64,000 nucleotides of DNA. Origin: Flavobacterium sp. IB48. Its GTDB lineage: Bacteria > Bacteroidota > Bacteroidia > Flavobacteriales > Flavobacteriaceae. This document shows positions 8,740 through 17,083 of this stretch, one piece after another. Made by a program: the position numbers and the translations under genes. The stretch's first letter is position 1. Each line of letters starts with the position of its first letter. Below the pieces are notes generated by a model, which was given only the letters and a program-made list of their open reading frames with translations, searched no databases and was not told the DNA's origin. The stretch is from assembly GCF_016405855.1 (NCBI RefSeq), contig NZ_JAEFCA010000002.1:805135-869134 (forward strand), given 5' to 3'.

Positions 8740-9573
8740 ATGTCGAATATATATTTAGGATATCATTTTACAATTGAGCCAAAAGAGTTAGGTTCTGAAA
8801 TTTTAGTGGCTGAATTGGGCGAAAAAGCGTTTGAAAGTTTTACAGAAACAGAAAACGGAATTTCTGCTTTTGTGAAGAAAGATTTATGGGATGAGAATAT
8901 TCTAGATGATATTTACATTTTACAATCTGAAGAGTTTAAAATTGAATATACAATTGAAGAAATCGATCAGGTAAACTGGAATGAAGAATGGGAAAAGAAT
9001 TTTGAACCAATTGACGTTGATGGAAAATGCCATGTTCGTGCTCCTTTTCATGAAAAAACAGATGCTGAATTTGATATTGTAATTGAGCCAAAAATGAGTT
9101 TTGGAACTGGACATCATGAAACTACTCACATGATGATTCAGCATTTACTTGAAATGGATGTGAAAGGCTTAAAAACCCTTGATATGGGATGCGGAACTGC
9201 GATTCTAGCGATTTTAGCCGAAATGAAAGGCGCTGAACCAATTGATGCCATTGATATTGACAATTGGTGCTATTTAAACTCAATTGAAAATGCGGAACGC
9301 AATAATTGCAAACACATCAGCGTTTATGAAGGCGATGCGGCATTATTAGCAGGCAAAAAATACGATTTGATTATTGCTAACATCAACAGAAATATTTTGC
9401 TAAATGATATGCAGGCATATGTTGATGCTTTGAACCCAAAAGGTATTATTCTTTTTAGTGGTTTTTATGAAGAAGACATTCCATTTATCGATGCATCATG
9501 CGTTGAAAAGGGTTTAACTTATGTTAAAAAGCTTCAAAGAAACAACTGGGTATCTTTAAAATACGTAAATTAG
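8740..9573 (+). CDS. prmA: ribosomal protein L11 methyltransferase
   Basis: 277 residues from the ATG at 8740; starting at 8692 would add a 16-residue hydrophobic extension that overlaps the promoter. The SAM-binding core is MSFGTGHHETTHMM followed by TLDMGCGTAILAI, then DAIDIDNWCY and DLIIANINRNILL, all characteristic of PrmA. It methylates ribosomal protein L11 in the cytoplasm. It is followed 36 bases later by clpS, forming a short operon that ends at the terminator at 9901. Confidence 0.93.
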   Translation: MSNIYLGYHFTIEPKELGSEILVAELGEKAFESFTETENGISAFVKKDLWDENILDDIYILQSEEFKIEYTIEEIDQVNWNEEWEKNFEPIDVDGKCHVRAPFHEKTDAEFDIVIEPKMSFGTGHHETTHMMIQHLLEMDVKGLKTLDMGCGTAILAILAEMKGAEPIDAIDIDNWCYLNSIENAERNNCKHISVYEGDAALLAGKKYDLIIANINRNILLNDMQAYVDALNPKGIILFSGFYEEDIPFIDASCVEKGLTYVKKLQRNNWVSLKYVN

Positions 9574-9609
9574 ATACTGATAATCAATTCAGTACAAAAA
9601 CCATAAAAT

Positions 9610-9885
9610 ATGAGTACTAAAGAAAAAGTCAGAGAAAGAGTTCGCGAAAAAGAAGCGGTTGCTTTTAATAACGAGATCATTGTGTATAATGATGATGTAA
9701 ACACTTTTGATCACGTAATTGATACTCTTATGCGCGTGTGCAGCCACACAGCCGAACAAGCAGAGCAATGCTCATTGATTGTACATTATAACGGAAAATG
9801 CACTGTAAAAACAGGTCCGATAGAAAAACTAAAACCTCAATGTACACAACTTTTGGAAGCTGGGCTTAGCGCCGAAATTGTTTAA
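9610..9885 (+). CDS. clpS: ATP-dependent Clp protease adaptor ClpS
   Basis: 91 residues. The N-terminus is charged and flexible, followed by IIVYNDDVNTFDHVIDTL, the conserved NDD...TF surface of ClpS. The later HTAEQAEQCSLIVHYNGK helix completes the N-degron-binding fold. ClpS delivers proteins with destabilising N-terminal residues to ClpAP or ClpCP. Its position directly after prmA suggests cotranscription. Confidence 0.93.
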   Translation: MSTKEKVRERVREKEAVAFNNEIIVYNDDVNTFDHVIDTLMRVCSHTAEQAEQCSLIVHYNGKCTVKTGPIEKLKPQCTQLLEAGLSAEIV

Positions 9886-9900
9886 TTGACCCATAATTTA

Positions 9901-9949
9901 AAAAGCATTCTATTTTATTCTATATTTGGATAAAATAGAATGCTTTTTT
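9901..9949 (+). terminator. rho-independent terminator of prmA-clpS
   Basis: A long stem, AAAAGCATTCTATTTTAT against ATAAAATAGAATGCTTTT, with a T run that ends one base before the next start codon at 9951. The loop contains a promoter-like TATATTTG. Confidence 0.85.
9921..9928 (+). promoter_or_regulatory. candidate -7 box inside the terminator loop
   Basis: TATATTTG fits TAnnTTTG and sits in the loop of the terminator, 22 bases before the hydroxylase ATG. No good -33 box is found at the usual distance, so this is a candidate only. Confidence 0.35.
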
Positions 9950-9950
9950 T

Positions 9951-11222
9951 ATGGAAGAATATGGCAAAATATTAATTATCGCAATGCCGATTTTTTTAGT
10001 TTTAATTGTAATCGAAAAACTATACGGCATTTACAAAAAGAACGATACTGCTCCATTAATAGATAGCGTATCGAGCATAAGTTCTGGCATTACCAATTCG
10101 GTTAAAGATGTTTTGGGGCTTAGTATAACTTTTCTTTCCTACGAATGGCTAGTTTCTAAAATTGCATTACAGCATTTAGAAGCAAATGTTCTCTCCTACT
10201 GCATAGCTTTTTTTGTAATTGATTTTTATGGTTATTGGAGTCATCGCCTGGCGCACCAGATTAATTTTCTTTGGAACAAACATGCTATTCATCACAGTAG
10301 CGAAGAATTTAATCTTGCTTGTGCACTTCGTCAGCCCATTGCAAGTTTAGTCAATTTGTTTACTTTTTTGCTTATTCCCGCCGCTTTACTTGGCGTTCCA
10401 GCTTCTGTTATTGCTATCACGCTTCCAATTCATTTATTTTTACAATTTTGGTATCATACAAAGCACATCAAGAAAATGGGTTTTATTGAGCATATTTTGG
10501 TAACGCCATCACATCATCGGGTGCATCATGCGATTAATCCAGAATATCTAGACAAAAACCATTCGCAGATTTTTATTTTTTGGGACAAAATTTTTGGAAC
10601 TTTCCAAGAAGAATTAGACGATGTACCTCCTGTTTTTGGAATTACAAGGCCTGCCAATACATGGAATCCGATTAAAATAAATTTCCAGCATTTGAGTTTA
10701 TTAATAAAAGATGCTTGGCGCGCTCCAAAATGGAAAGATAAATTAACCATTTGGTTTAAACCAACAGGCTGGCGTCCTGAAAATTTTGAAGAAAAATATC
10801 CTGTAAACAAAATTGAAAATGTTTTTGATTTTGCAAAATATGGCACCCAGAATTCTCAAAAATTAATATACTGGTCTGTTGCACAAGTTTTAATAACCTT
10901 GCTATTTGTGAGTTATTTATTTGACAATATTGCCAAAATTGGCCTGCCAAATATTTTTATCTATGGCTTCTTTATTTTTGTAACCATTTATAGTTACACA
11001 GAGTTAATGGATAAAAATCGGTTTGCACTTTTGTGGGAAGCAATCCGATTAGGAATTGTAATCTGTATTATTGGTTATTATGGTGATTGGTTTGGTTTAA
11101 ATCGTGTAATTCCGATTAGTAATTATATTATTTTTGCCTACTTGTTTTTATCATTTTTAATGACACTTTATTTTGTCAATTTTGATTTTAAAACCAACCA
11201 AAACCAATATATCAATTCATAA
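9951..11222 (+). CDS. sterol desaturase / fatty acid hydroxylase family protein
   Basis: 423 residues with several membrane helices. The di-iron histidine clusters are HRLAHQINFLWNKHAIHHSS in the first half and SHHRVHHAINPEYLDKNHSQ later, the HxxxH / HxxHH pattern of the fatty acid hydroxylase superfamily. These enzymes hydroxylate or desaturate lipids in the membrane; the substrate here is unknown. About 150 extra residues at the C-terminus carry additional membrane segments beyond the catalytic domain. The start abuts the previous terminator. The lysoplasmalogenase gene follows after 8 bases, suggesting a lipid-related operon. Confidence 0.88.
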   Translation: MEEYGKILIIAMPIFLVLIVIEKLYGIYKKNDTAPLIDSVSSISSGITNSVKDVLGLSITFLSYEWLVSKIALQHLEANVLSYCIAFFVIDFYGYWSHRLAHQINFLWNKHAIHHSSEEFNLACALRQPIASLVNLFTFLLIPAALLGVPASVIAITLPIHLFLQFWYHTKHIKKMGFIEHILVTPSHHRVHHAINPEYLDKNHSQIFIFWDKIFGTFQEELDDVPPVFGITRPANTWNPIKINFQHLSLLIKDAWRAPKWKDKLTIWFKPTGWRPENFEEKYPVNKIENVFDFAKYGTQNSQKLIYWSVAQVLITLLFVSYLFDNIAKIGLPNIFIYGFFIFVTIYSYTELMDKNRFALLWEAIRLGIVICIIGYYGDWFGLNRVIPISNYIIFAYLFLSFLMTLYFVNFDFKTNQNQYINS

Positions 11223-11230
11223 CCCCTATT

Positions 11231-11917
11231 ATGAGAAACTCTTCTTTTTTTAAAATTTATTTAGCCTTTAGTATAGTTTATCTAATTATACTACTTTCAG
11301 GCTACGAGCGTTTTGATCTCTTTCTCAAACCCATTTTAATACCAATTATAGGATTTGGAGCTTATTTTTATAGAAAATTTCCAACTCAGAATATTTTATT
11401 GGCCGCGCTTGTACTTTCTTGGCTTGGAGACGTCATTTTGCTTTTTACAGATTTGGGCGAGATTTACTTTATCTTAGGTCTAGTATGTTTTCTAACAGCA
11501 CACATTGTTTATTGTGTTCTATTTAATAAACAGAAAAGAATTAGAAAAAGGCAAAACAAACCACTTTTTATATTCGGAAGCGTCTTAATAGCATTTTATT
11601 TAATTGGAATGGTTTCTGTTCTAATGCCACATTTAGGAGATCTTGAAATTCCAGTTTCTATTTATGCTTCTATAATTTCAATTATGCTATTATTTGCTTT
11701 TAATGGATTTTTGGTTTGGGAAAAACCAGGCAATCAACTTGTTTTTTTAGGTGCTATTTTCTTTATCATTTCAGATAGTATTTTGGCCGTAAATAAATTT
11801 TATGCTCCAATTCCTAAAAGCTCATTTTTTATTATGTTGACTTATCTTCTGGCACAATATCTGATTGTAGTTGGTACTTTAAAACTAAACCCAAAAACAG
11901 TAGAGCAAACAGTTTAA
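11231..11917 (+). CDS. YhhN-type lysoplasmalogenase
   Basis: 228 residues, almost entirely membrane helices (about eight). The SWLGDVILLF segment and a late FIISDSILAVNKF segment match the conserved Asp-containing helices of the YhhN/TMEM86 family, which cleaves the vinyl-ether bond of lysoplasmalogens. The substrate in this organism is uncertain. It lies 8 bases after the fatty acid hydroxylase gene and 18 before a lipoprotein gene, so these three are probably cotranscribed. Confidence 0.85.
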   Translation: MRNSSFFKIYLAFSIVYLIILLSGYERFDLFLKPILIPIIGFGAYFYRKFPTQNILLAALVLSWLGDVILLFTDLGEIYFILGLVCFLTAHIVYCVLFNKQKRIRKRQNKPLFIFGSVLIAFYLIGMVSVLMPHLGDLEIPVSIYASIISIMLLFAFNGFLVWEKPGNQLVFLGAIFFIISDSILAVNKFYAPIPKSSFFIMLTYLLAQYLIVVGTLKLNPKTVEQTV

Positions 11918-11935
11918 CCATACGTAACCTCAACC

Positions 11936-12388
11936 ATGAAAAAAATAGCTTTTTTAATTATTTTATTAATCAGCGCTTCTTCTTGCGTGAGCACAAAATC
12001 GACTTTAAAGAATGTCGATGATAATGCTCCTGATTTAATTTTGAAAAAGGATAATACTTTTTCTATAACACAATTTGCTAAAGACAAAAAATACGGATAT
12101 GATCCTGATTATCCAATTAATATCTTTTTTCAGAATACAAACAACGAGGCTTTAAACGAAGTTCGTTTCTTAAATGCTTTAGCTGGTCCAAATGGAGAAA
12201 AAATAACATTTCACAGATTAGAGACCTGCTGCCCATTTCCTACTAAGAGAAGCAATATGGGTGCTGGATTTTTAAATGTTTACGAATTGAAATGGGAAGG
12301 ACAGAAAAAACCTGTAAAGCTCTATTTAAATATTTATGAAAAAGGAATTTTGATGGTTCCTATGGGGTTGAGATTGAAGCAGAATTAA
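11936..12388 (+). CDS. lipoprotein of unknown function
   Basis: 150 residues with leader MKKIAFLIILLISASSC, so Cys17 is the likely lipid anchor. The mature part is mostly beta-like and has a CC pair in LETCCPFPTKR near residue 100. I recognise no enzyme motif. Related proteins may carry a KDO-8-phosphate synthase name because they lie near kdsA, but nothing in this sequence supports such an activity: it lacks every KdsA motif found at 13102. It ends the hydroxylase-lysoplasmalogenase operon. Confidence 0.65.
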   Translation: MKKIAFLIILLISASSCVSTKSTLKNVDDNAPDLILKKDNTFSITQFAKDKKYGYDPDYPINIFFQNTNNEALNEVRFLNALAGPNGEKITFHRLETCCPFPTKRSNMGAGFLNVYELKWEGQKKPVKLYLNIYEKGILMVPMGLRLKQN

Positions 12389-12445
12389 AGATTACATTCC
12401 ACTTCTTTAAACAAAGATCGTTTAGAATCGGCAACAGTACTATTA

Positions 12446-12476
12446 TTTGGATTTTGCTGAACAATTTTTACATTTG
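12446..12476 (+). promoter_or_regulatory. Bacteroidota consensus promoter
   Basis: TTTG, exactly 19 bases, then TACATTTG. This is the best match to the TTTG-N19-TAnnTTTG consensus in the window. It serves the small membrane protein at 12530, with a leader of about 50 bases. Confidence 0.65.
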
Positions 12477-12529
12477 TAATACATTTCTTTCTTTAATTTC
12501 TTTCTTAAGTATTCATCTATGATTATAAA

Positions 12530-12871
12530 ATGCTAAATATATTACCTTTAATACTTATTATTTTACCAATATTATCCCAAATAATATTAGGAACATTTTC
12601 AATCTATAAGCCCACTTCTTTTAAATTCAGCATCATTTCTTGGATTAATTTTGTTCTGCAAATTATACTCTCTTTTGTAGCTTTTAATATTGCCGATTAT
12701 AATCTTGCGAAACTATATGAACCAAATCCTGTCAGATGCGGAATGCCGCTTGTCGGAATGGCAATGGCTTGTTTCTTTTTTCTTTTTATTCTGATTTTGA
12801 TTATCGCAATACAATTTTTAATTAAAAGATGGAGAGAAAATAAATTAAAAAGACGTGTTAATGAAAACTAA
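12530..12871 (+). CDS. small membrane protein of unknown function
   Basis: 113 residues with three hydrophobic helices (about 3-24, 30-55 and 75-100) and a very basic tail (KRWRENKLKRRVNEN) likely to face the cytoplasm. A CGMPLVGMAMACF segment marks the start of the third helix. There is no family I recognise. A strong promoter sits upstream, so it is probably transcribed on its own. About 230 bases lie between it and kdsA. Confidence 0.6.
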   Translation: MLNILPLILIILPILSQIILGTFSIYKPTSFKFSIISWINFVLQIILSFVAFNIADYNLAKLYEPNPVRCGMPLVGMAMACFFFLFILILIIAIQFLIKRWRENKLKRRVNEN

Positions 12872-13073
12872 AAAACAATATTAAACTGTAAAACTTCAGA
12901 ACATGACAAATGTCATCTATCAGTTTATTTTCATGCTTTAATATTGCCTCGGAAAAAGCATTTAATCATTTTAAAGAAATTTTAGCAATTCATTAATTCT
13001 ACTAAGCTCGTAGCCAGTTATTCGACTTCTTAAAATAATCTTAAATCTTCATCTGCTATTCATAAATCATAAC

Positions 13074-13081
13074 TACCTTTG
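13074..13081 (+). promoter_or_regulatory. -7 box for kdsA
   Basis: TACCTTTG, 20 bases before the kdsA ATG at 13102. The upstream in-frame TTG at 13084 falls in the predicted leader, so 13102 is the better start. Confidence 0.5.
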
Positions 13082-13101
13082 CATTGCAAAAAAATAATTT
13101 T

Positions 13102-13920
13102 ATGAACTTACAACATATTCCACAAATTAAGCATACTGATAGCGGGAATTTCTTTTTATTGGCGGGACCTTGCGCTATTGAAGGAGAAGAAATGGCTCTT
13201 AGAATTGCTGAAAAACTAGTTGGTATTACCGACAATCTACAGATTCCTTATGTATTTAAAGGATCTTTTAAAAAAGCAAACCGTTCTAGAATTGACAGTT
13301 TTTCTGGAATTGGAGACGAAAAAGCCTTAAAAATCTTAAGAAAAGTTTCAGAAACTTTTCATGTTCCAACTGTAACAGATATTCATACTAACGAAGATGC
13401 TGATATGGCTGCTCAATACGTAGATGTGTTACAGATTCCAGCATTCTTAGTTCGTCAGACAGATCTTGTTGTTGCCGCTGCAAATACTGGAAAAGTAGTA
13501 AACTTGAAAAAAGGACAATTTATGAGTCCAGAAAGCATGAAACACGCTGTTCAAAAAGTTTTAGACTGTAATAATGAAAATGTTATGGTTACTGACCGCG
13601 GTACAATGTTTGGCTACCAAGACATGATTGTAGATTTTAGAGGTATTCCTACTATGCAGCAATATGCTTCTACAGTTCTAGACGTAACACATTCTTTACA
13701 ACAGCCAAATCAGACAGCTGGAGTTACAGGCGGAAGACCTGACATGATCGAAACAGTAGCAAAAGCAGGTATTGCAGTTGGTGTTGATGGTATTTTTATA
13801 GAAACACACTTTGACCCTGCCAACGCAAAAAGTGATGGTGCTAATATGCTTCATTTAGACTATTTTGAAGGCCTAATGAATAAGTTAGTTGCCATCAGAA
13901 AAACAGTTAACGCATTTTAA
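13102..13920 (+). CDS. kdsA: 3-deoxy-8-phosphooctulonate synthase
   Basis: 272 residues from the ATG at 13102. It condenses phosphoenolpyruvate with arabinose 5-phosphate to give KDO-8-phosphate for the lipopolysaccharide core. Signature segments are LLAGPCAIE near the N-terminus, FKGSFKKANRSR, TDRGTMFGYQDMIVDFR, DVTHSLQQPNQ and IETHFDPANAKSDGANML. The presence of KDO synthesis supports a Gram-negative envelope. An exported protein gene follows after 19 bases in the same transcript. Confidence 0.96.
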   Translation: MNLQHIPQIKHTDSGNFFLLAGPCAIEGEEMALRIAEKLVGITDNLQIPYVFKGSFKKANRSRIDSFSGIGDEKALKILRKVSETFHVPTVTDIHTNEDADMAAQYVDVLQIPAFLVRQTDLVVAAANTGKVVNLKKGQFMSPESMKHAVQKVLDCNNENVMVTDRGTMFGYQDMIVDFRGIPTMQQYASTVLDVTHSLQQPNQTAGVTGGRPDMIETVAKAGIAVGVDGIFIETHFDPANAKSDGANMLHLDYFEGLMNKLVAIRKTVNAF

Positions 13921-13939
13921 ATTATAATACTTAAGTTCT

Positions 13940-14845
13940 TTGAAAACAAAAATTTTATTTTTCTTACTGATCTGTGTTTCTTTAAACACATTTGCTCAGG
14001 AAGAAATACCAGTACAAAAATATGCTGCTCACAACAAAGGAAAATTCTTTGTTATGTGGGGTGGTAATAGAGAAAGTTACTCAAAATCTGATGTAAACTT
14101 TAGGGGCAAGGATTACAACTTTACAGTTGAAAATATGGCAGCTCATGACAAACCAAAAGGATGGCATGTTGATTATATTAATCCTGCTAATATGACAATT
14201 CCTCAGACAAATTTGAGATTGGGTTACTTTTTTAGCGATCATTACAGTGTTACAATTGGTGTTGACCACATGAAATATGTAATGGCACAAAATCAAATTG
14301 CAAATGTTACTGGAAACATCAATTTACCTGCAGATGATCCTGCATCAATTTACAATGGCACTTACAATAACACACCTGTAGATATGTCTCAAGGTGGAGC
14401 TAAAGAAGGTGGTTATGGCAAAGGTGAAATAAATGTAAACGGTCCAGCTTTTTTAATGTACGAACATACAGATGGTTTAAACTACATTAATACGGAAGTT
14501 GCAAGATTTGATGATATCTCGGAATGGTTTGGTTTGCCAAATATTGATAAAGTTCAGATTAACTTAACTGAAGGTATTGGCGCCGGGGTTTTATATCCAA
14601 AAACCAACACTACTATTTTAGGTAAAGAACGTCATGATGATTTTCATGTTTCTGGTTATGGGGTTTCTGCAAAAGCAGGTCTTAACATTACTTTTTTCAA
14701 ACATTTTTATGTTCAAGGAGAGTTAAAAGGAGGTTATATCAACATGCCGGATATCAAAACTACAACAAGTAATGAAGATAAAGCGTCTCAACATTTTACT
14801 TATTTTCAACGAATTATTGCTGTTGGAGGTATATTTAGAATCTAA
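13940..14845 (+). CDS. exported outer-membrane-type protein, TTG start
   Basis: 301 residues. The start is TTG at 13940: the signal peptide MKTKILFFLLICVSLNTFAQ follows directly, and a stop codon at 13925 rules out an upstream start. The mature part alternates aromatic and polar residues (NLRLGYFFSDHYSVTIGVD, HFYVQGELKGGYI) and ends in FRI, as in outer membrane beta-barrels. It contains a glycine-rich insert at roughly 150-170. Function is unknown. It is 19 bases behind kdsA and likely shares its promoter. Confidence 0.75.
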   Translation: MKTKILFFLLICVSLNTFAQEEIPVQKYAAHNKGKFFVMWGGNRESYSKSDVNFRGKDYNFTVENMAAHDKPKGWHVDYINPANMTIPQTNLRLGYFFSDHYSVTIGVDHMKYVMAQNQIANVTGNINLPADDPASIYNGTYNNTPVDMSQGGAKEGGYGKGEINVNGPAFLMYEHTDGLNYINTEVARFDDISEWFGLPNIDKVQINLTEGIGAGVLYPKTNTTILGKERHDDFHVSGYGVSAKAGLNITFFKHFYVQGELKGGYINMPDIKTTTSNEDKASQHFTYFQRIIAVGGIFRI

Positions 14846-14866
14846 TATTTCGTAAAATATATTTAG

Positions 14867-14903
14867 AAAATAGCTGTCATTTTATTTGGCAGCTATTTTT
14901 TTT
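14867..14903 (+). terminator. rho-independent terminator
   Basis: AATAGCTG and CAGCTATT form the stem, followed by a run of T. It ends the kdsA transcript. Confidence 0.75.
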
Positions 14904-14909
14904 ATTACT

Positions 14910-14928
14910 TACTTTGCAACTCAAAGTA
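14910..14928 (+). promoter_or_regulatory. dyad overlapping the promoter of the YiiX-like gene
   Basis: TACTTTG, five bases, then CAAAGTA: a perfect 7+7 inverted repeat 17 bases before the ATG at 14945. Its left arm resembles a -7 box. The same dyad and flanks recur before the Coq4-like gene at 15673. Confidence 0.5.
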
Positions 14929-14944
14929 CTTTAAACTACACTTT

Positions 14945-15619
14945 ATGAAAAACAAAAAATATCTATTTCCCATTATTACTTTTTTCTTGAGCTTTGGTTG
15001 TGCCTTATTTGTAGCAATAAAAGTTTTTCCTAATAATCCGTTTACGGGAAATAAAGAAGAAAAAACAATAACAAGCAAGTTTAAAGATGGAGATCTTATT
15101 TTTCAGACTTCAGAATCTCAACAATGTGAAGCAGTTCGTATTGCTACAAACTCAAAATTTTCTCACTGCGGAATTATTTACGACATTAATGGAAAATGGT
15201 TTGTTTTTGAAGCTGTTCAGCCTGTAAAACTTACTCCGCTAGAAGATTGGATTAAACATGGAAAGGATAGTAAATATGTTGTTAAACGACTAAAAGATGA
15301 TAGCATTTTAAAACCTGAAGTTTTGCAAAAAATGAAAGATTACAGCCAGCAATTTGACGGTAAAGAATATGATGCTTATTTTGAATGGACTGACAACAGA
15401 ATATATTGCTCTGAATTGATTTGGAAGATTTATAAAAATGCCGCCGGAATTGAATTGTCTAAACTTAGAGAGTTGAAAGATTTTAATTTGCAAGATCCGA
15501 GAGTTCAAAAAATACTAAAAGAGCGTTATGGCAATGATATTCCATTAGAAGAAAAAGTCGTTGCTCCTTCTGACCTTGCAGATTCTAATATATTAAAAAC
15601 AATAATTGACACTTATTAA
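14945..15619 (+). CDS. YiiX/YebB-like NlpC/P60-fold cysteine hydrolase
   Basis: 224 residues with an N-terminal membrane or signal segment (about 6-28). The permuted papain-like core has DGDLIFQTSES, His74 in KFSHCGIIY, Glu89 in FVFEAVQP and Cys155 in IYCSELIWKIY, the order of active-site residues typical of YiiX-type hydrolases. Known relatives cleave peptides or lipid amide/ester bonds; the substrate here is unknown and it probably acts at the envelope. It has its own terminator, so it is a single-gene unit, but its promoter region closely resembles that of the following Coq4-like gene. Confidence 0.8.
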   Translation: MKNKKYLFPIITFFLSFGCALFVAIKVFPNNPFTGNKEEKTITSKFKDGDLIFQTSESQQCEAVRIATNSKFSHCGIIYDINGKWFVFEAVQPVKLTPLEDWIKHGKDSKYVVKRLKDDSILKPEVLQKMKDYSQQFDGKEYDAYFEWTDNRIYCSELIWKIYKNAAGIELSKLRELKDFNLQDPRVQKILKERYGNDIPLEEKVVAPSDLADSNILKTIIDTY

Positions 15620-15626
15620 TATTGTA

Positions 15627-15662
15627 AAAAGCTAGATTGCTTTATCGTCTCTAGCTTTTTTA
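15627..15662 (+). terminator. rho-independent terminator
   Basis: AAAAGCTAGA and TCTAGCTTTT form the stem of a hairpin that ends in T residues, just after the YiiX-like gene. Confidence 0.7.
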
Positions 15663-15672
15663 TTTAGCTATT

Positions 15673-15691
15673 TACTTTGAAATTCAAAGAA
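15673..15691 (+). promoter_or_regulatory. dyad overlapping the promoter of the Coq4-like gene
   Basis: TACTTTG, five bases, CAAAGAA, located 16 bases before the ATG at 15708. It matches the dyad at 14910 in spacing and in flanking sequence through to the start codon. Confidence 0.5.
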
Positions 15692-15707
15692 CTTTTAAAC
15701 CTACACT

Positions 15708-16160
15708 ATGAGAGATTATTTAATTGAAAAACTATATGAATGTTCTAAAAAACCATATCAAAAATACTTTAAGAAAAATGATCCTTGGAATATTGATAAA
15801 AACACTCTAATGGATTATCCCGAAGAAAGTCTAGGATTTGGCTTGGGAAGTTTTCTCTACAAAAACCATTTTGATATTCAGGAAAAACTCGAAGATCACG
15901 ACATTATCCATGTTTTGACTAATACTGGCGTTTCGGTTTATGAAGAAATTGGCATGCAGTATTATCTGCTTGGTAACGGAAAAAAAAGCTTGTATCTGTT
16001 TATGGTAATAGCAACTGGAACTATTTTTTATCCGAAACGTATCAACTATTTTATTCATCAATTTAAAAGAGGAAGAAAAGCAAATGCATTTCATTATCTC
16101 GATTTTTCAAAAATGCTTTTTATGCCTGTTCAAACTATTCAGCAAACTTTTAAAATTTAA
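15708..16160 (+). CDS. Coq4-like protein
   Basis: 150 residues, no signal peptide. It carries the Coq4 metal-binding signature HDxxH-x11-E exactly: His64, Asp65, His68 and Glu80 in the segment from HDIIHVLT to VYEE. Coq4 proteins support ubiquinone synthesis in eukaryotes and some proteobacteria, but this phylum normally uses menaquinone, so the role here is open. The C-terminal half has aromatic, amphipathic helices that could touch membranes. A small membrane protein gene follows after 6 bases, implying a two-gene operon. Confidence 0.75.
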   Translation: MRDYLIEKLYECSKKPYQKYFKKNDPWNIDKNTLMDYPEESLGFGLGSFLYKNHFDIQEKLEDHDIIHVLTNTGVSVYEEIGMQYYLLGNGKKSLYLFMVIATGTIFYPKRINYFIHQFKRGRKANAFHYLDFSKMLFMPVQTIQQTFKI

Positions 16161-16166
16161 AAACAC

Positions 16167-16469
16167 ATGAAAACAATTCACACCCCTTTTGAAGAAAAAC
16201 AATCTATTGAATTGGCTGTTGGTACATTTATAATCAGCACAATTCTGTTTATTCTTTATATTGTTTCAAATGCAAACTCTATAGTTTTGGTTATTGCATG
16301 GCCATTTGCTTTAGCTGCTATTGTAGTTAATATTATAATGTTTTTTCATTTGATGGAAAAGTTTATCCATTTACCTCATCAGCGAAAAGATATCGGAATC
16401 AAAATTTTAATCTTGCTTTCTAATATTCCTATCCTCTTTTTATTTTATTTGATTGTAATGAAACTTTAA
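16167..16469 (+). CDS. small three-helix membrane protein
   Basis: 100 residues: a short cytoplasmic-like N-terminus, then three hydrophobic helices (about 16-38, 42-64 and 77-97), with LPHQRKDIG between the second and third. I recognise no family. It lies 6 bases after the Coq4-like gene and before a strong terminator, so the two are cotranscribed and may act together at the membrane. Confidence 0.6.
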   Translation: MKTIHTPFEEKQSIELAVGTFIISTILFILYIVSNANSIVLVIAWPFALAAIVVNIIMFFHLMEKFIHLPHQRKDIGIKILILLSNIPILFLFYLIVMKL

Positions 16470-16490
16470 TCTCAATCGATACTAATTATC

Positions 16491-16533
16491 AAAAAAAAAA
16501 CAGCAATCAATACTTGATTGCTGCTTTTTTTTT
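16491..16533. terminator. bidirectional rho-independent terminator
   Basis: CAGCAATCAA and TTGATTGCTG pair perfectly, flanked by A and T runs on both sides. It separates convergent transcripts. Confidence 0.85.
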
Positions 16534-16550
16534 GATAGACACATGCTATT

Positions 16551-17075
16551 TTATCTTATGTCAAAATTCTCATACATGTATTGAAAAACGGGCATATATG
16601 ACAAGTAATCTTCACTTTTACTACAAAAAGTAAGTATGTATAAATCTCTATCTTTAATAAAAAAATATTGCAAAATAGTACCGAAAACACCATTACTCAT
16701 TAATTGCTTGTAAACAATTTCTTGTCCCTGCAAACCGTTTTTTACAACCTTACGATTAGAAATAATTTCGCTGCTTACTCCGAATCTTTTATCAATTATC
16801 TTTTTTACTGTTTTTGCTTTAACTCCTGAATATCCAAGATCAGAAATCCGTAAACTTACATTTTCAATAAAATTATCATTTGCCGAACTTTTTTCGCTTA
16901 AAAGCATAAACTTCTTTTGCAAAGAATCTGATTGTTGAAGATGCCAGTTATAAGGAAATAATACAGAATATTTTTTTTCGCTTATATATAATTTCCCAGA
17001 GGCATCTTCAGATTTATGCTGTCCAAATACGAATGTTACAAATAATATAGTGATAAAATTTAAAAACAGCTTCAA
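16551..17075 (-). CDS. exported PsbP/DcrB-like protein
   Basis: 174 residues with a signal peptide ending at VFGQ. The pattern of a start with YSVLFPYNWHLQQ, then VSLRISDLG, a central GLQGQEIVYKQ strand and a final ILTFCSKSEDYLSYMPVF resembles the PsbP/DcrB fold found in many small exported proteins. Function is unknown. The gene starts 8 bases after the M28 peptidase stop, so it is the second gene of that operon. Confidence 0.6.
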   Translation of the reverse strand: MKLFLNFITILFVTFVFGQHKSEDASGKLYISEKKYSVLFPYNWHLQQSDSLQKKFMLLSEKSSANDNFIENVSLRISDLGYSGVKAKTVKKIIDKRFGVSSEIISNRKVVKNGLQGQEIVYKQLMSNGVFGTILQYFFIKDRDLYILTFCSKSEDYLSYMPVFQYMYENFDIR

Positions 17076-17083
17076 AATAAATC

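Noticed and set aside
11936..12388. KDO-8-phosphate synthase-like name for the lipoprotein
   Set aside because: It lacks all KdsA motifs; the true kdsA is at 13102. Only proximity suggests the name.
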